DNA from: Herbaspirillum sp. SJZ107
GTDB lineage: Bacteria > Pseudomonadota > Gammaproteobacteria > Burkholderiales > Burkholderiaceae_D
NCBI RefSeq assembly: GCF_006715485.1
Contig: NZ_VFNH01000001.1
Span: 868,001 to 932,000 of the forward strand
Direction: 5' to 3'
Length of the DNA: 64,000 nt
Shown here: positions 8,271 through 17,077 of the stretch, in pieces
Layout of the letters: every line of letters begins with the position of its first letter
Numbering within the stretch: the stretch's first letter is position 1
Translations under genes and position numbers: made by a program
Notes under the pieces: generated by a model
What the model was told of the DNA's origin: nothing
Seen by the model: the letters and a program-made list of their open reading frames with translations, nothing else
Databases searched by the model: none

Positions 8271-9266
8271 ATGCCGAGCCCGAATCTGGAATCACCTTTG
8301 GATTACCTGTCGCCGGATGCGCACCTGGCCGGTGCCGCAGCGCAGGAGCATGCCGAGCTCGACGCCGGCCTGCGCGCACGCCATGCCTGCATTTCGCCCA
8401 AGTTCCTGTACGACCCGCTCGGCTCGCGCCTGTTCGAAGCGATCTGCGAGCTGCCCGAGTATTACCCGACGCGCACCGAGGCCGCGATCTTCGCCCGCCA
8501 CGGCGCCGAGATCGCATCGACCATCGGCACCGGCGCCACCCTGATCGACCTGGGCGCCGGCAACTGTGCCAAGGCGGCCAGCCTGTTTCCGCTGCTGCGG
8601 CCGGCCCAGTACGTGCCGGTCGACATCTCGGCCGATTTCCTGCAGGACGCGGTGGCGCGCCTGCGCCTGCGCTTCGGCCACATCGAGATGAACGCGGTCG
8701 GGATGGATTTTTCCACGAGTAGCTGGCAGCTGCCCGAGTTCGTGCGCAGCGGCCGCCGCCTGTTCTTCTATCCCGGCTCGTCGATCGGCAATTTTGCCCC
8801 GGACGAGGCGCGTGCCTTCCTGCGCCGCGTGCACGCCCAGTGCGGCGAGGATGGCGGCATCCTGATCGGCATCGACCTGGCCAAGCCGGCCGCGGTGCTG
8901 GATCCGGCCTACGACGATGCGCTCGGCGTCACCGCCGCCTTCAACCTGAACGTGCTGCGCCACGTCAATCGCCTGCTGGATGCCGATTTCGACATCCGCG
9001 CCTGGCGCCACCGCGGCTTCTACAACGAAGCCGAGGGCCGGGTCGAGATGCACCTGGAAGCGGCGCGCACGCAGCAGGTCAGCTGGCGCGGCGGCAGCCG
9101 CCGCTTCGAAGCGGGCGAGTGGATCCACACCGAAAACAGTTATAAATACCGCCGCGGCGACGCCATCCGGCTGCTCGAAGAATCGGGCTTCGCCACCAGC
9201 GCCGTCTGGACCGACCCGCAGGGCTGGTTCGCCGTGATCCACGCGCGCGCCCGGCCGGCACACTGA
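8271..9266 (+). CDS. egtD: L-histidine N-alpha-methyltransferase EgtD
   Basis: 331 residues. EgtD uses three S-adenosylmethionine molecules to trimethylate histidine to hercynine, the first step of ergothioneine synthesis. The start at 8271 has GGGAG just upstream. The family signature is clear: FLYDPLGSRLFEAICELPEYYPTR-type N-terminus (here split over residues about 44-65), SAM loop LIDLGAGNC, the FFYPGSSIGNF segment and GILIGIDL. It is followed by egtB after 10 bases, an operon. The product hercynine is also the acceptor for SenA encoded about 9 kb downstream, so this gene probably feeds two pathways (inference). Confidence 0.95.
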   Translation: MPSPNLESPLDYLSPDAHLAGAAAQEHAELDAGLRARHACISPKFLYDPLGSRLFEAICELPEYYPTRTEAAIFARHGAEIASTIGTGATLIDLGAGNCAKAASLFPLLRPAQYVPVDISADFLQDAVARLRLRFGHIEMNAVGMDFSTSSWQLPEFVRSGRRLFFYPGSSIGNFAPDEARAFLRRVHAQCGEDGGILIGIDLAKPAAVLDPAYDDALGVTAAFNLNVLRHVNRLLDADFDIRAWRHRGFYNEAEGRVEMHLEAARTQQVSWRGGSRRFEAGEWIHTENSYKYRRGDAIRLLEESGFATSAVWTDPQGWFAVIHARARPAH

Positions 9267-9276
9267 GGAGTCCGCC

Positions 9277-10548
9277 ATGGGAACCCCGTTCGAACGCGCC
9301 GCTGCCCTTGCCGAATGCGCTACCCGGTTCGGGCAGGTGCGCCAGCGTTCGGTGCACCTGGCCGAGCCGCTGTCGCCCGAGGACTGTTGTGCCCAGTCGA
9401 TGCCGGACGCCAGCCCGGTCAAATGGCACCTGGCGCACACCACCTGGTTTTTCGAAACCTTCATCCTGGAGCCGCGCGAGGCGGATTTCCGGCCTTTCCA
9501 CCCGGCTTTCCGGGTCTTGTTCAACTCCTACTACAATGGCGTCGGCGACAAGCATCCGCGCCCCCAGCGCGGCCTGCTGACGCGCCCAGGCATGGCCGAC
9601 GTGCTGGCCTACCGCGCCGACGTCGACCGCCGCATGGTGCGCCTGCTGGCGCAGCGTCCGGCCGATCCCGAGCTGGCGGCGCTGGTGGAACTCGGCCTGC
9701 AGCACGAGCAGCAGCACCAGGAACTGATCCTCACCGACGTCAAGCACATGCTGGCGCAGAGCCCGCTGTTCCCTGCCTACCTCGGTACGCCGCTGGCGGC
9801 ATCCGGCCCGGTGGCGCCCCCGGCCTGGGTCGACTTCGAAGGCGGCCTGGCCGAGATCGGCCACCGCGGCGCCGGCTTTGCCTTCGACAACGAACTGCCG
9901 CGCCACCGTCAGTACGTGGCGCCGTTCGCGCTGGCCTCGCGCCTGGTGACCAACGGCGACTACCTGGAATTCGTCGAGGCCGGCGGCTACCGCGATCCTT
10001 CGCTGTGGCTGGCCGAAGGCTGGGACAAGGTGGCGCGCGGCGAGATCGCGCACCCGCTGTACTGGGTACAGCGCGACGAAATGGCCACAGGGCATGGCGC
10101 CTGGCAGGAATTCACGCTGCACGGCCTGCAGGCGCTCGACCCGGCACGCCCGGTCACCCATGTCTCGCTGTACGAAGCCGATGCCTATGCGCGCTGGCGC
10201 GGCGCCCGCCTGCCGACCGAGGCCGAATGGGAATTCGCCGCGCGCGACGTGGCGATTGCCTGCGGCGACCAGAATTGGCATCCTGAGCCGCGCGCCGCCG
10301 GCAGCGCCGGCCTGGCGCAGATGTTCGGCGAATGCTGGCAGTGGACCAGCAGCAGCTACGCGCCGTATCCGGGCTTCGCCCCGGCCGCCGGTGCGCTCGG
10401 CGAGTACAACGGCAAGTTCATGATCAACCAGTACGTGCTGCGCGGCTCGTCCTGCGCGACGCCGCACGGCCACGCGCGCGCCAGCTACCGCAACTTCTTC
10501 CCGGCGGGCGCGCGCTGGCAGTTCACCGGCATCAGGCTGGCCAGATGA
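9277..10548 (+). CDS. egtB: ergothioneine biosynthesis sulfoxide synthase EgtB
   Basis: 423 residues. EgtB is a non-haem iron enzyme that couples hercynine to a thiol (gamma-glutamylcysteine or cysteine) with oxygen, giving the sulfoxide. The N-terminal DinB-like part carries candidate iron ligands in WHLAHTTWF and LQHEQQHQEL; the C-terminal part is a formylglycine-generating-enzyme/sulfatase-modifying-factor fold with RLPTEAEWEFAARD and the closing RASYRNFF segment. It is translationally coupled to the next gene (stop and start overlap in ATGA). No egtE-like lyase gene is adjacent, so the final C-S cleavage must be encoded elsewhere. Confidence 0.95.
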   Translation: MGTPFERAAALAECATRFGQVRQRSVHLAEPLSPEDCCAQSMPDASPVKWHLAHTTWFFETFILEPREADFRPFHPAFRVLFNSYYNGVGDKHPRPQRGLLTRPGMADVLAYRADVDRRMVRLLAQRPADPELAALVELGLQHEQQHQELILTDVKHMLAQSPLFPAYLGTPLAASGPVAPPAWVDFEGGLAEIGHRGAGFAFDNELPRHRQYVAPFALASRLVTNGDYLEFVEAGGYRDPSLWLAEGWDKVARGEIAHPLYWVQRDEMATGHGAWQEFTLHGLQALDPARPVTHVSLYEADAYARWRGARLPTEAEWEFAARDVAIACGDQNWHPEPRAAGSAGLAQMFGECWQWTSSSYAPYPGFAPAAGALGEYNGKFMINQYVLRGSSCATPHGHARASYRNFFPAGARWQFTGIRLAR

Positions 10549-11474
10549 AAACCGTCAGCGGCCCGCGCCTGCGCGTGATCAACCGGCGCGCGAATGCCTG
10601 GATCATGGCGCATCCGCTCGAATTCACGCTCACCGCGCTGAAGGGCTTCCGTGCCAACCAGGGCCTGCTGCTGGCCGGCGCCGTCGCCTACTACGCGCTG
10701 CTGTCGATCGTGCCTTTCCTGATGCTGGTGGTGGTGGTGCTGTCGCACTTCATCGACCAGGGCGAGTTGCTGGTGACGCTGCGGCGCTACCTCGAACTGA
10801 TCGTGCCGGGCCAGTCGGCCTCGATGGTGGCCGAGGTCGCGCACTTCCTCGACACGCGCGACCTGATCACCTGGGTGCTGGTCGCCACCATGGTGTTTTT
10901 CAGTTCGCTGGCCTTCACGGTGCTGGAAAACGCGATGAGCGTGATCTTCGTGCACCGGGTGGCGGTGCGGCGCCGGCATTACCTCATTTCGGCGCTGCTG
11001 CCTTACTGCTACGTGCTGGCGCTCGGCTTCGGCGTGATGATCGTGACCCTGGTCGCCGGCGCGCTGCAGGTGATCGGCAGCGAATACATCCAGCTGTTCG
11101 GCTGGCGCTGGTCGCTGCACGGGGTGTCCGGCGTGCTGCTCTACCTGCTCGGCCTGGCCGGCGAGATACTGGTGCTGACCTCGATCTACATGGTGATGCC
11201 TGTGGGGCGGCTGTCGCTGTCGCATGCGCTGGTGGGCGGCATCACCGCGGCGCTGCTGTGGGAAATCGCGCGCCACGTGCTGGTGTGGTACTTCACCACG
11301 CTGTCGAAGGTCAACTTGGTCTACGGCTCGATGAGCACCGCCATCGTCGTCATGTTCAGCCTGGAGATCGCGGCGACCCTGCTGCTGTTCGGGGCGCAGG
11401 TGATCGCCGAATATGAACGGGTGGGCCGGCACGGCGGCGGGCGCGAGCCGGCGCCGCTCAGGACGGCGCCCTGA
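10545..11474 (+). CDS. YihY/BrkB family inner-membrane protein
   Basis: 309 residues starting at the ATG that overlaps the egtB stop by four bases. About six membrane segments, with the family features GAVAYYALLSIVPFL near residue 45 and a C-terminal SKVNLVYGSMSTAI segment. YihY (once misnamed RNase BN) and BrkB relatives are widespread envelope proteins with no settled function. The ATGA coupling to egtB suggests co-transcription with ergothioneine genes, possibly by chance of compaction. The last 17 bases overlap a convergent membrane protein gene. Confidence 0.9.
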   Translation: MKTVSGPRLRVINRRANAWIMAHPLEFTLTALKGFRANQGLLLAGAVAYYALLSIVPFLMLVVVVLSHFIDQGELLVTLRRYLELIVPGQSASMVAEVAHFLDTRDLITWVLVATMVFFSSLAFTVLENAMSVIFVHRVAVRRRHYLISALLPYCYVLALGFGVMIVTLVAGALQVIGSEYIQLFGWRWSLHGVSGVLLYLLGLAGEILVLTSIYMVMPVGRLSLSHALVGGITAALLWEIARHVLVWYFTTLSKVNLVYGSMSTAIVVMFSLEIAATLLLFGAQVIAEYERVGRHGGGREPAPLRTAP

Positions 11475-11847
11475 GCTGCTGCCCGGCCCATACCAGGCAG
11501 GCGAACACCAGGCAGCTCAAGCCGGCCACGATCAGGGCGGGCGTGCGGAATTCCGGATGGCTGGAGCTGAACAGCAGCAGGGCGCCGAGGCCGACCGGCA
11601 CCGCCAGCAGCAGGCTGGCGACCGTGCGGTGCGCGAGCGACGTGCGCATGCGGCTCTCGAAAAAAGGCGCGTACAGGAAGCCCGACGCCAGCAGCGCACC
11701 GCAGCCCAGCATGGACAGGATGATCGAGGGTGGCGACGCCGGTGCCTGGCCCTGGGGCGCCCCGGCGGCCAGGATGGCGAACGGGATGCAGCCCACCAGG
11801 AGCAGGAGCCCGAACAGCAAGGATACGCCGCGTACGATACCGACCAT
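11458..11847 (-). CDS. hypothetical four-helix membrane protein
   Basis: 129 residues with four hydrophobic segments (roughly residues 5-27, 40-60, 74-95, 103-123) separated by short polar loops. No family recognised. It overlaps the 3' end of the YihY gene by 17 bases on the opposite strand, a tail-to-tail arrangement. The hydrophobic pattern across the full length supports a real gene over chance. Confidence 0.65.
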   Translation of the reverse strand: MVGIVRGVSLLFGLLLLVGCIPFAILAAGAPQGQAPASPPSIILSMLGCGALLASGFLYAPFFESRMRTSLAHRTVASLLLAVPVGLGALLLFSSSHPEFRTPALIVAGLSCLVFACLVWAGQQLRAPS

Positions 11848-11941
11848 GACCGATCTCCGGTTGACATCCGGATTCCATCATACTGCAACCGCAGCGTGAA
11901 ATTCTCACAAAAACTCACACCGGCCGCATTGGAAGGCCGGG

Positions 11942-12886
11942 TCAGCCCGGCGTCACCCCGCGCAAGGCCAGCGGCAGCGCGCGCGCCCAGCGGTTGGCCG
12001 ACAGCGAGAAGCTCAGCGCATGCACCTGGTGATACCAGCCGGCCGGCACGTACAGCATGTCGCCGGGCTGCACGATCACTTCGATCAGCGTGGCATGGCG
12101 CGCCAGCGGATGGCGATCGAAGTCGGGCGCCTCGGCATCGACCGGCGAACCGAACAGCACCGGATTGGCTTCGCGTACATATAAGTAGGCGTCATGGTGC
12201 GGCGGGGCCAGCATGATGCGCTTGGTGCCGCGGATCTGGGCGAAGATGTTGTCGTCGTAGTCGCAATGCAGCGGCGTCACCGTGCCCGCCGGGCCGAGCC
12301 AGAAGCGAGGCGGTCCCATCCTGTCGAAATAGGCGGGCCAGTGGCACAGGTGGTTCATGGCGCGCAATTCCAGGTTGCCGACGTAGGGCGGCAGGCCCGG
12401 CACCGGCGCGGCCACCAGATCCAGGTAGGCGCGCAGGCTCATGTCCTGCATCGCGCGGTCGGGCGCGAAGGCGGTGTTGATGTAGTCGCCGACGCGCGCC
12501 CGCACCGGCACCTCGCCGAATTGCGCGCGCAGCGCATCCGGGTCGAGGGCGCACAGTGGCCAGCGCCCGACCACGCCTTCGATCAGGAAGGGCAGGCCAT
12601 GCGCGGCGCGGGCGCGGAAGGCGGCAGCATCCGGGCGGCGGATGCGCGGCACGCTATCGATGCGGGGGAGGGTGCGCGCGGCGTCACGGATGGCGTCGCG
12701 CATGGCGGCGATGGAGGACACGCCGCGCACGGCGGCGTCGCGCCGAGCGCGCGCCTGGCGCGCTTCTTCGTCGGGCACGGCCGGGCGCGGCGGCAGGCGG
12801 CCGGCCGGCTGTGCAGACTGACCGGGCTGAGCGGGTTGATCGGGTTGATCGGGAAGAGCGGCGGGATGGTTCTGGTTGGACGTCAT
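11942..12886 (-). CDS. cupin_8/JmjC-type oxygenase-like protein
   Basis: 314 residues. After a Gln/Pro-rich N-terminal 40 residues, the body matches cupin-like JmjC proteins: an iron-binding HxD in TPLHCDYDDNIFAQ, a KRIMLAPP strand and a distal histidine in PAGWYHQVHALS. Such proteins are 2-oxoglutarate/Fe(II) dioxygenases acting on proteins or small molecules; the substrate is unknown. It lies 25 bases downstream of leuA on the same strand, so it could be co-transcribed with it. The true start may lie inside the repetitive N-terminus. Confidence 0.85.
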   Translation of the reverse strand: MTSNQNHPAALPDQPDQPAQPGQSAQPAGRLPPRPAVPDEEARQARARRDAAVRGVSSIAAMRDAIRDAARTLPRIDSVPRIRRPDAAAFRARAAHGLPFLIEGVVGRWPLCALDPDALRAQFGEVPVRARVGDYINTAFAPDRAMQDMSLRAYLDLVAAPVPGLPPYVGNLELRAMNHLCHWPAYFDRMGPPRFWLGPAGTVTPLHCDYDDNIFAQIRGTKRIMLAPPHHDAYLYVREANPVLFGSPVDAEAPDFDRHPLARHATLIEVIVQPGDMLYVPAGWYHQVHALSFSLSANRWARALPLALRGVTPG

Positions 12887-12911
12887 CCCGCCATTTTACC
12901 GGCAGACAGGC

Positions 12912-14606
12912 TTATGCCGCCCGTGCCGCCGGCATCTCGGCATTCAGCGCCAGCTGGCGGTTCACCGCCGACAGCACAGCCTTGAACGAGGCGGTCAGGA
13001 TGTTGTTGTCGATCGCCGCTCCGAACAGGGTCGGGCCGTTGGCAAGGCGCAGTTCGACGTAGCAGGCCGCGCGCGCATCGGCGCCGGAGCCGATCGCGTG
13101 CTCGTGGTAGTCCATCAGGCGCACGTCCAGGCCGAGGGCATTCACGAAGGCGTCGATCGGGCCATTGCCGGTGCCGTGGCGGTTCTGGGTCACACGGTTG
13201 TGCTGCAGCGTGACGTCCATCTGCACCCGATGTTCGCCTTCGCCTTCGCTGTCCTCGGTCATGCGGTGCGACGCATACTGGTAGGCCGCGTTTTCCTGCT
13301 CGAAGTACTCGCGTGCGAACAGCGTGTGGATGTCGGACGCCGCCACTTCGCGGCCGGTGGCATCGGCATGCTGCTGTACCACGCGCGAAAATTCGATCTG
13401 CAGGCGGCGCGGCAGTTCGAGGCCGTATTCCTGCTCGAGCAGGTAAGCCATGCCGCCCTTGCCGGACTGGCTGTTGACGCGGATCACGGCGTCGTAGCTG
13501 CGGCCGAGGTCGGCCGGGTCGATCGGCAGGTAGGGCACTTCCCAGATCCCGTCCTTGTCCTGCTTGGCGAAGCCCTTCTTGATCGCATCCTGGTGCGAAC
13601 CCGAGAACGCCGTGAACACCAGATCGCCCACGTACGGGTGGCGCGGGTGCACCGGGATCTGGTTGCATTCCTCGACCAGCTGGCGCACCGAATCGATGTC
13701 CGAGAAGTCCAGGCCCGGGTGCACGCCCTGGGTGTACAGGTTCATCGCGAGCGTGACCAGGTCGACGTTGCCGGTACGTTCGCCGTTACCGAACAGGCAG
13801 CCCTCGACGCGGTCGGCGCCGGCCATCACAGCCAGCTCGGCGGCGGCAACGGCGGTGCCGCGGTCGTTGTGCGGGTGCACGCTGATCACCAGGCTGTCGC
13901 GGTCGTTCAGGTTGCGGCACATCCACTCGATCTGGTCGGCGTAGATGTTCGGGGTCGCGGCTTCCACGGTCGAAGGCAGGTTGACGATCATCTTGTTCTG
14001 CGGGGTCGGCTGCCACACGGCGCTGACGGCGTCGACGATGCGCTTGGAGAAGTCCAGCTCGGTAGTCGAGAACGATTCCGGCGAATATTCGAGGCCCCAC
14101 TGGGTCTCCGGATGCTGGGCCACCAGTTCCTTGATCAGCTGGGCGCCGTTCACGGCGATCTCCACGATCTGGTCCTGGTCCATGCCGAACACCACGCGGC
14201 GGAATACCGGCGCCACCGAGTTATAGACGTGGACGATGGCGCGCTTGGCGCCGACACAGGAGTCGACGGTGCGGCGGATCAGCTCATCGCGCGCCTGGGT
14301 CAGCACGATGATGGTGACGTCGTCCGGGATGTGGCCGTCTTCGACCAGCATGCGCACGAAGTCGAAGTCGGTTTGCGATGCCGACGGGAAGCCGACTTCG
14401 ATTTCCTTGATGCCGATCTGCACCAGCTTCTGGAAGAAACGCAGCTTCTTGTCCACGCTCATCGGCTCGATCAGCGCCTGGTTGCCGTCGCGCAGGTCGG
14501 TGCTCATCCAGATCGGCGGCTGGGTGATCGAACGGCTCGGCCACTGGCGGTCGGTGAGGGGAACGGCAGGGAAGGCGCGGTACTTGGCGGCGGGATTGGT
14601 CAACAT
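12912..14606 (-). CDS. leuA: 2-isopropylmalate synthase
   Basis: 564 residues. It condenses acetyl-CoA with 2-oxoisovalerate, the first committed step of leucine synthesis. The DRE-TIM barrel shows [16 protein letters not shown] near residue 36, [14 protein letters not shown] and [12 protein letters not shown]; the C-terminal third is the regulatory allosteric domain where leucine inhibits. The length fits the long LeuA form. The start at 14606 has AGGAG seven bases upstream. It is preceded by a roughly 350-base leader with two short peptides and a hairpin, described separately, which implies leucine-responsive expression. Confidence 0.97.
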   Translation of the reverse strand: MLTNPAAKYRAFPAVPLTDRQWPSRSITQPPIWMSTDLRDGNQALIEPMSVDKKLRFFQKLVQIGIKEIEVGFPSASQTDFDFVRMLVEDGHIPDDVTIIVLTQARDELIRRTVDSCVGAKRAIVHVYNSVAPVFRRVVFGMDQDQIVEIAVNGAQLIKELVAQHPETQWGLEYSPESFSTTELDFSKRIVDAVSAVWQPTPQNKMIVNLPSTVEAATPNIYADQIEWMCRNLNDRDSLVISVHPHNDRGTAVAAAELAVMAGADRVEGCLFGNGERTGNVDLVTLAMNLYTQGVHPGLDFSDIDSVRQLVEECNQIPVHPRHPYVGDLVFTAFSGSHQDAIKKGFAKQDKDGIWEVPYLPIDPADLGRSYDAVIRVNSQSGKGGMAYLLEQEYGLELPRRLQIEFSRVVQQHADATGREVAASDIHTLFAREYFEQENAAYQYASHRMTEDSEGEGEHRVQMDVTLQHNRVTQNRHGTGNGPIDAFVNALGLDVRLMDYHEHAIGSGADARAACYVELRLANGPTLFGAAIDNNILTASFKAVLSAVNRQLALNAEMPAARAA

Positions 14607-14670
14607 GGCAAGGCTCCTGATCTTTTGTGTGTGCTGGACAACGACGATGTGTGAAATCTGGTGTGGCGCT

Positions 14671-14709
14671 GGCTGCCGGACGGGCCACGCGACGCTAGGC
14701 CCGGCAACC
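14671..14709 (-). promoter_or_regulatory. hairpin at the end of the leuA leader
   Basis: On the minus strand, GGTTGCCGG pairs with CCGGCAGCC (one G-U), extended by GCC/GGC across a small bulge. The stem overlaps the stop codon of the second short leader ORF and ends about 65 bases before leuA. No U-run follows, so it is not a standard intrinsic terminator; it could be a translational or Rho-linked attenuator (inference). Confidence 0.45.
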
Positions 14710-14805
14710 GATCATTAGGTATAGCGCCAGCAGGCCCGCGCGGCGGAAGGAGGCGGCGGTGCTGGTGGCGATGATTGCGGGCGTGGACTCGGTGGTGGCT
14801 GACAT
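14695..14805 (-). CDS. second short ORF in the leuA leader (36 aa)
   Basis: Begins at ATG 14805 with AAGGA upstream and ends at TAG 14695-14697. The peptide starts [14 protein letters not shown] and ends [13 protein letters not shown]; the Leu codons near its end include two CTA codons, which are rare in such GC-rich DNA. Four leucines lie within six residues just before the hairpin that overlaps the stop. This fits a regulatory leader peptide, but it may be chance. It is too short for usual gene calls. Confidence 0.4.
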   Translation of the reverse strand: MSATTESTPAIIATSTAASFRRAGLLALYLMIGCRA

Positions 14806-14874
14806 CGGTACAACTTCCTTGGGGCTGCGGTGTCCGGCAGGGCCGGGCGGGTGCCGGCGGTGCCGGCGCTGCGC

Positions 14875-14955
14875 TTAGGCGCGTAGCGGCAGGGCCGCTA
14901 GCGATAGGGCGCCAGCGAGCGGTAGGAGAGTCGACAGAGGCAGTGGAGAGAACAT
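14875..14955 (-). CDS. Leu-rich leader peptide of leuA (26 aa)
   Basis: Starts at ATG 14955 and stops at TAA 14875-14877. The peptide MFSPLPLSTLLPLAGALSLA, followed by ALPLRA, has 9 leucines in 26 residues, four of them CTA. Enriched rare codons for the regulated amino acid directly upstream of a biosynthetic gene are the hallmark of attenuation leader peptides, so I read it as the leuA leader (inference from codon pattern and position). The likely -10 box ends only six bases before the ATG, so the transcript probably begins at or near the start codon (leaderless). Confidence 0.72.
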   Translation of the reverse strand: MFSPLPLSTLLPLAGALSLAALPLRA

Positions 14956-14957
14956 TT

Positions 14958-14991
14958 ATTCACTCTAAGTGAATTTTGTTTGGCGTGTCAA
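14958..14991 (-). promoter_or_regulatory. leuA leader promoter with overlapping palindrome
   Basis: On the minus strand a perfect -35 TTGACA (14986-14991) and a -10 TAGAGT (14962-14967) are separated by 18 bases. A perfect inverted repeat, ATTCACT-N3-AGTGAAT (14958-14974), covers the -10 box and reaches to three bases before the leader ATG, an ideal place for a repressor operator. The binding protein is unknown. Confidence 0.65.
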
Positions 14992-15149
14992 GCGTTTCAT
15001 GAGTTGCCGTTTGGTTAACGCGACATCACAGGGCGCCTGTGACCGAAACTTACCGTTGCGTAAGATCAAGTTCTTGAGATTAACGCAGTGGCACAGTGAC
15101 CCTTGCGCCGCGCCAAGCGGCGTCAAGAAAAACCTGATCGGGAGATGTG

Positions 15150-15350
15150 ATGAGCCATAACCTGTTCCTTGTTTTTCCCCTGCCTGTGACCCTGGCCTTC
15201 GCTGCCATGGTCATCCTGCTCCTGATGCTGGCGCGCCTGGTGGCGTTGCTGTGCAAGCCGGTGCCGGTGCGTCCGCCGGCGCCGCGTGGCGTCCAGCCCG
15301 ACCCGTATGACGGCGTGCGCTCCGCCGACGCCGAGCGGCATCGTGGCTGA
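15150..15350 (+). CDS. small single-span membrane protein
   Basis: 66 residues starting at ATG 15150 with GGGAG five bases upstream. One strong membrane segment (about residues 8-35), then a proline-rich tail. It overlaps the likely GTG start of the downstream DUF1906 gene by eight bases, suggesting translational coupling. Function unknown. It could act as an anchor or accessory factor for the downstream gene product (speculative). Confidence 0.55.
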   Translation: MSHNLFLVFPLPVTLAFAAMVILLLMLARLVALLCKPVPVRPPAPRGVQPDPYDGVRSADAERHRG

Positions 15351-16014
15351 TCTTCTGCGCACGGCACCGATGGCGGCGCTCAAGGGCCTGGACACGACGC
15401 TGGAGTTGACGCGCCACGCGCAGGCGCTCAAGCGGCAGGGCTACGATTTCGCGCTGCGCTACTACAGCCACAACGCGGCCAAGAATCTGTCGCTGGGCGA
15501 GGCCAGGGCGCTGGCGCAGGCCGGCATGCGCATCGGGGTGGTGTGGGAAACGGCGGGCACCCGCGCCGGCTTCTTCACCCGCGCCCAGGGCCTGGCCGAT
15601 GGCGCCGCGGCCTGGCTGATGGCGACCCAGACGATCGGCCAGCCGTTCGGCTCGGCCATCTATTTCGCGGTCGACTACGACCCGACCCAGGCCGACATCG
15701 ATGGCGCGATCAGCAATTACTTTACCGGCGTGCACGCGGCGCTGTACGTGGCGAACGAGGGGCGGCCCTCGTACCGGGTCGGGGTGTACGGCTCGGGCCT
15801 GTGCTGCGGCGCCCTGATGGAACGCGGCATCGCCGCCTGCAGCTGGCTGTCGCAGTCGACCGCCTTCGCCGGCTCGCGCCAGTACGCCGAGCAGAAGCGC
15901 TACGACATGATCCAGATGCTGCCGATGCGCATTCCGGGGGAGGACGGCATCATCCTCGACATCGATCCCGACGCGACCCACCCGGACCGCGATCCGGGGC
16001 TGTTCGTGGTGTGA
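15343..16014 (+). CDS. DUF1906 (GH25-like TIM-barrel) protein
   Basis: About 223 residues from GTG 15343; ATG 15370 (MAALKGLDTT) is the alternative start. The sequence fits the glycoside-hydrolase-like DUF1906/Rv2525c family: KGLDTT strand at the N-terminus, FALRYYS, IYFAVDYDPTQADID and RVGVYGSG segments. Members resemble lysozyme-like GH25 barrels; catalytic activity on peptidoglycan is suspected but not established for most. No signal peptide is visible. It follows a one-span membrane protein and converges on selD with ten bases between. Confidence 0.8.
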   Translation: MADLLRTAPMAALKGLDTTLELTRHAQALKRQGYDFALRYYSHNAAKNLSLGEARALAQAGMRIGVVWETAGTRAGFFTRAQGLADGAAAWLMATQTIGQPFGSAIYFAVDYDPTQADIDGAISNYFTGVHAALYVANEGRPSYRVGVYGSGLCCGALMERGIAACSWLSQSTAFAGSRQYAEQKRYDMIQMLPMRIPGEDGIILDIDPDATHPDRDPGLFVV

Positions 16015-16024
16015 GCCGGGGCGT

Positions 16025-17077
16025 TCAGGCGACCTTGACGCGCGCGGTACCCTCGGCCATGCGGCCGATCACGGCGGCGTGTTCGAAGCCGTCGCGCTTG
16101 AACAGCGCCAGCACCTCGTCGACGCTGCCCGGATCGCAGGACACCAGCAGGCCGCCCGAGGTTTGCGGGTCGCTCAGGAGGATGCGCCCGGTCTCCTTCA
16201 CGCCGGCGCCGAGTTCGACATCGTGGCCGTAGGCATCCCAGTTGCGGCCCGAGGCGCCGGTAAAGAAGCCTTCGTGCGCCAGCTGTTCGACGCCCGGCAG
16301 CAGCGGGATGCGGTCCATCTCGAGTTCCGCGCTCAGGCCGGCGCCGCGCGCCAGTTCCAGCAGGTGGCCGAGCAGGCCGAAGCCGGTGACGTCGGTCAGC
16401 GCATGCACGCCGTCCAGCTGCGCCAGCGCCTTGCCCGGTTTGTTGAGCTTGGTCGTGTTGGCGATCATGGCGGCATAGCCCTCGGCGTCGAGCTTGTCCT
16501 TCTTCAGCGCGGCCGACAGCACGCCCACGCCCAGCGGCTTGCCCAGGATCAGGACGTCGCCGGCGCGGGCGTCGGCATTGCGCTTGACCTTCGACGGATG
16601 CACGAGGCCCATCACGACCAGGCCGTAGATCGGCTCGACCGAGTCGATGGTATGGCCGCCGGCGATCGGAATGCCGGCCTCGAGGCACACGGCCGCGCCA
16701 CCTTCGGTGATCTTGCCGATGGTCTCCAGCGGCAGCTTGTTGATCGGCATGCCAACCAGGGCCAGCGCCATGATCGGCGTGCCGCCCATCGCGTACACGT
16801 CGGAGATGGCGTTGGTGGCGGCGATGCGGCCGAAATCGTACGGGTCGTCGACGATCGGCATGAAGAAATCGGTGGTGGCGATCAGCGCCTGCTCGTCGTT
16901 GAGCTTGTAGACGGCGGCGTCGTCGGCGGTCTCGATGCCGACCATGAGTTCTTTCGGCACCGGGAAGCCGCTCGACTTCTTGAGGATCTCGGACAGCACG
17001 CCGGGCGCGATCTTGCAGCCGCAGCCGCCGCCGTGGGAGAAGGAGGTCAGTTTGATGGGTTGGTCGAGGTCGCTCAT
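16025..17077 (-). CDS. selD: selenide, water dikinase (selenophosphate synthetase; senC role)
   Basis: 350 residues. SelD makes selenophosphate from selenide and ATP. The glycine-rich catalytic loop SHGGGCGCKI carries Cys19 and Lys22, matching E. coli Cys17/Lys20; here the residue is cysteine, not selenocysteine. Further family segments are ATTDFFMPIVDDPYDFGRIA and the DPQTSGGLLVSC strand. The start overlaps the senB stop by four bases, so the two are one operon. In selenoneine clusters this position is held by SenC, a SelD-type enzyme supplying SenB; it could also serve selenoprotein or tRNA selenation, which cannot be judged from this window. Confidence 0.95.
   Translation of the reverse strand: MSDLDQPIKLTSFSHGGGCGCKIAPGVLSEILKKSSGFPVPKELMVGIETADDAAVYKLNDEQALIATTDFFMPIVDDPYDFGRIAATNAISDVYAMGGTPIMALALVGMPINKLPLETIGKITEGGAAVCLEAGIPIAGGHTIDSVEPIYGLVVMGLVHPSKVKRNADARAGDVLILGKPLGVGVLSAALKKDKLDAEGYAAMIANTTKLNKPGKALAQLDGVHALTDVTGFGLLGHLLELARGAGLSAELEMDRIPLLPGVEQLAHEGFFTGASGRNWDAYGHDVELGAGVKETGRILLSDPQTSGGLLVSCDPGSVDEVLALFKRDGFEHAAVIGRMAEGTARVKVA

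Noticed and set aside
14671..14709. Classical intrinsic attenuator before leuA
   Set aside because: The stem is strong but there is no U-run, so it is reported only as a hairpin.
15286..15342. Upstream start for the DUF1906 protein
   Set aside because: The added residues are low-complexity and overlap the small membrane ORF, which has the better ribosome site.
16025..17077. Selenocysteine-containing SelD
   Set aside because: The catalytic position is a normal cysteine codon; no in-frame TGA is present.
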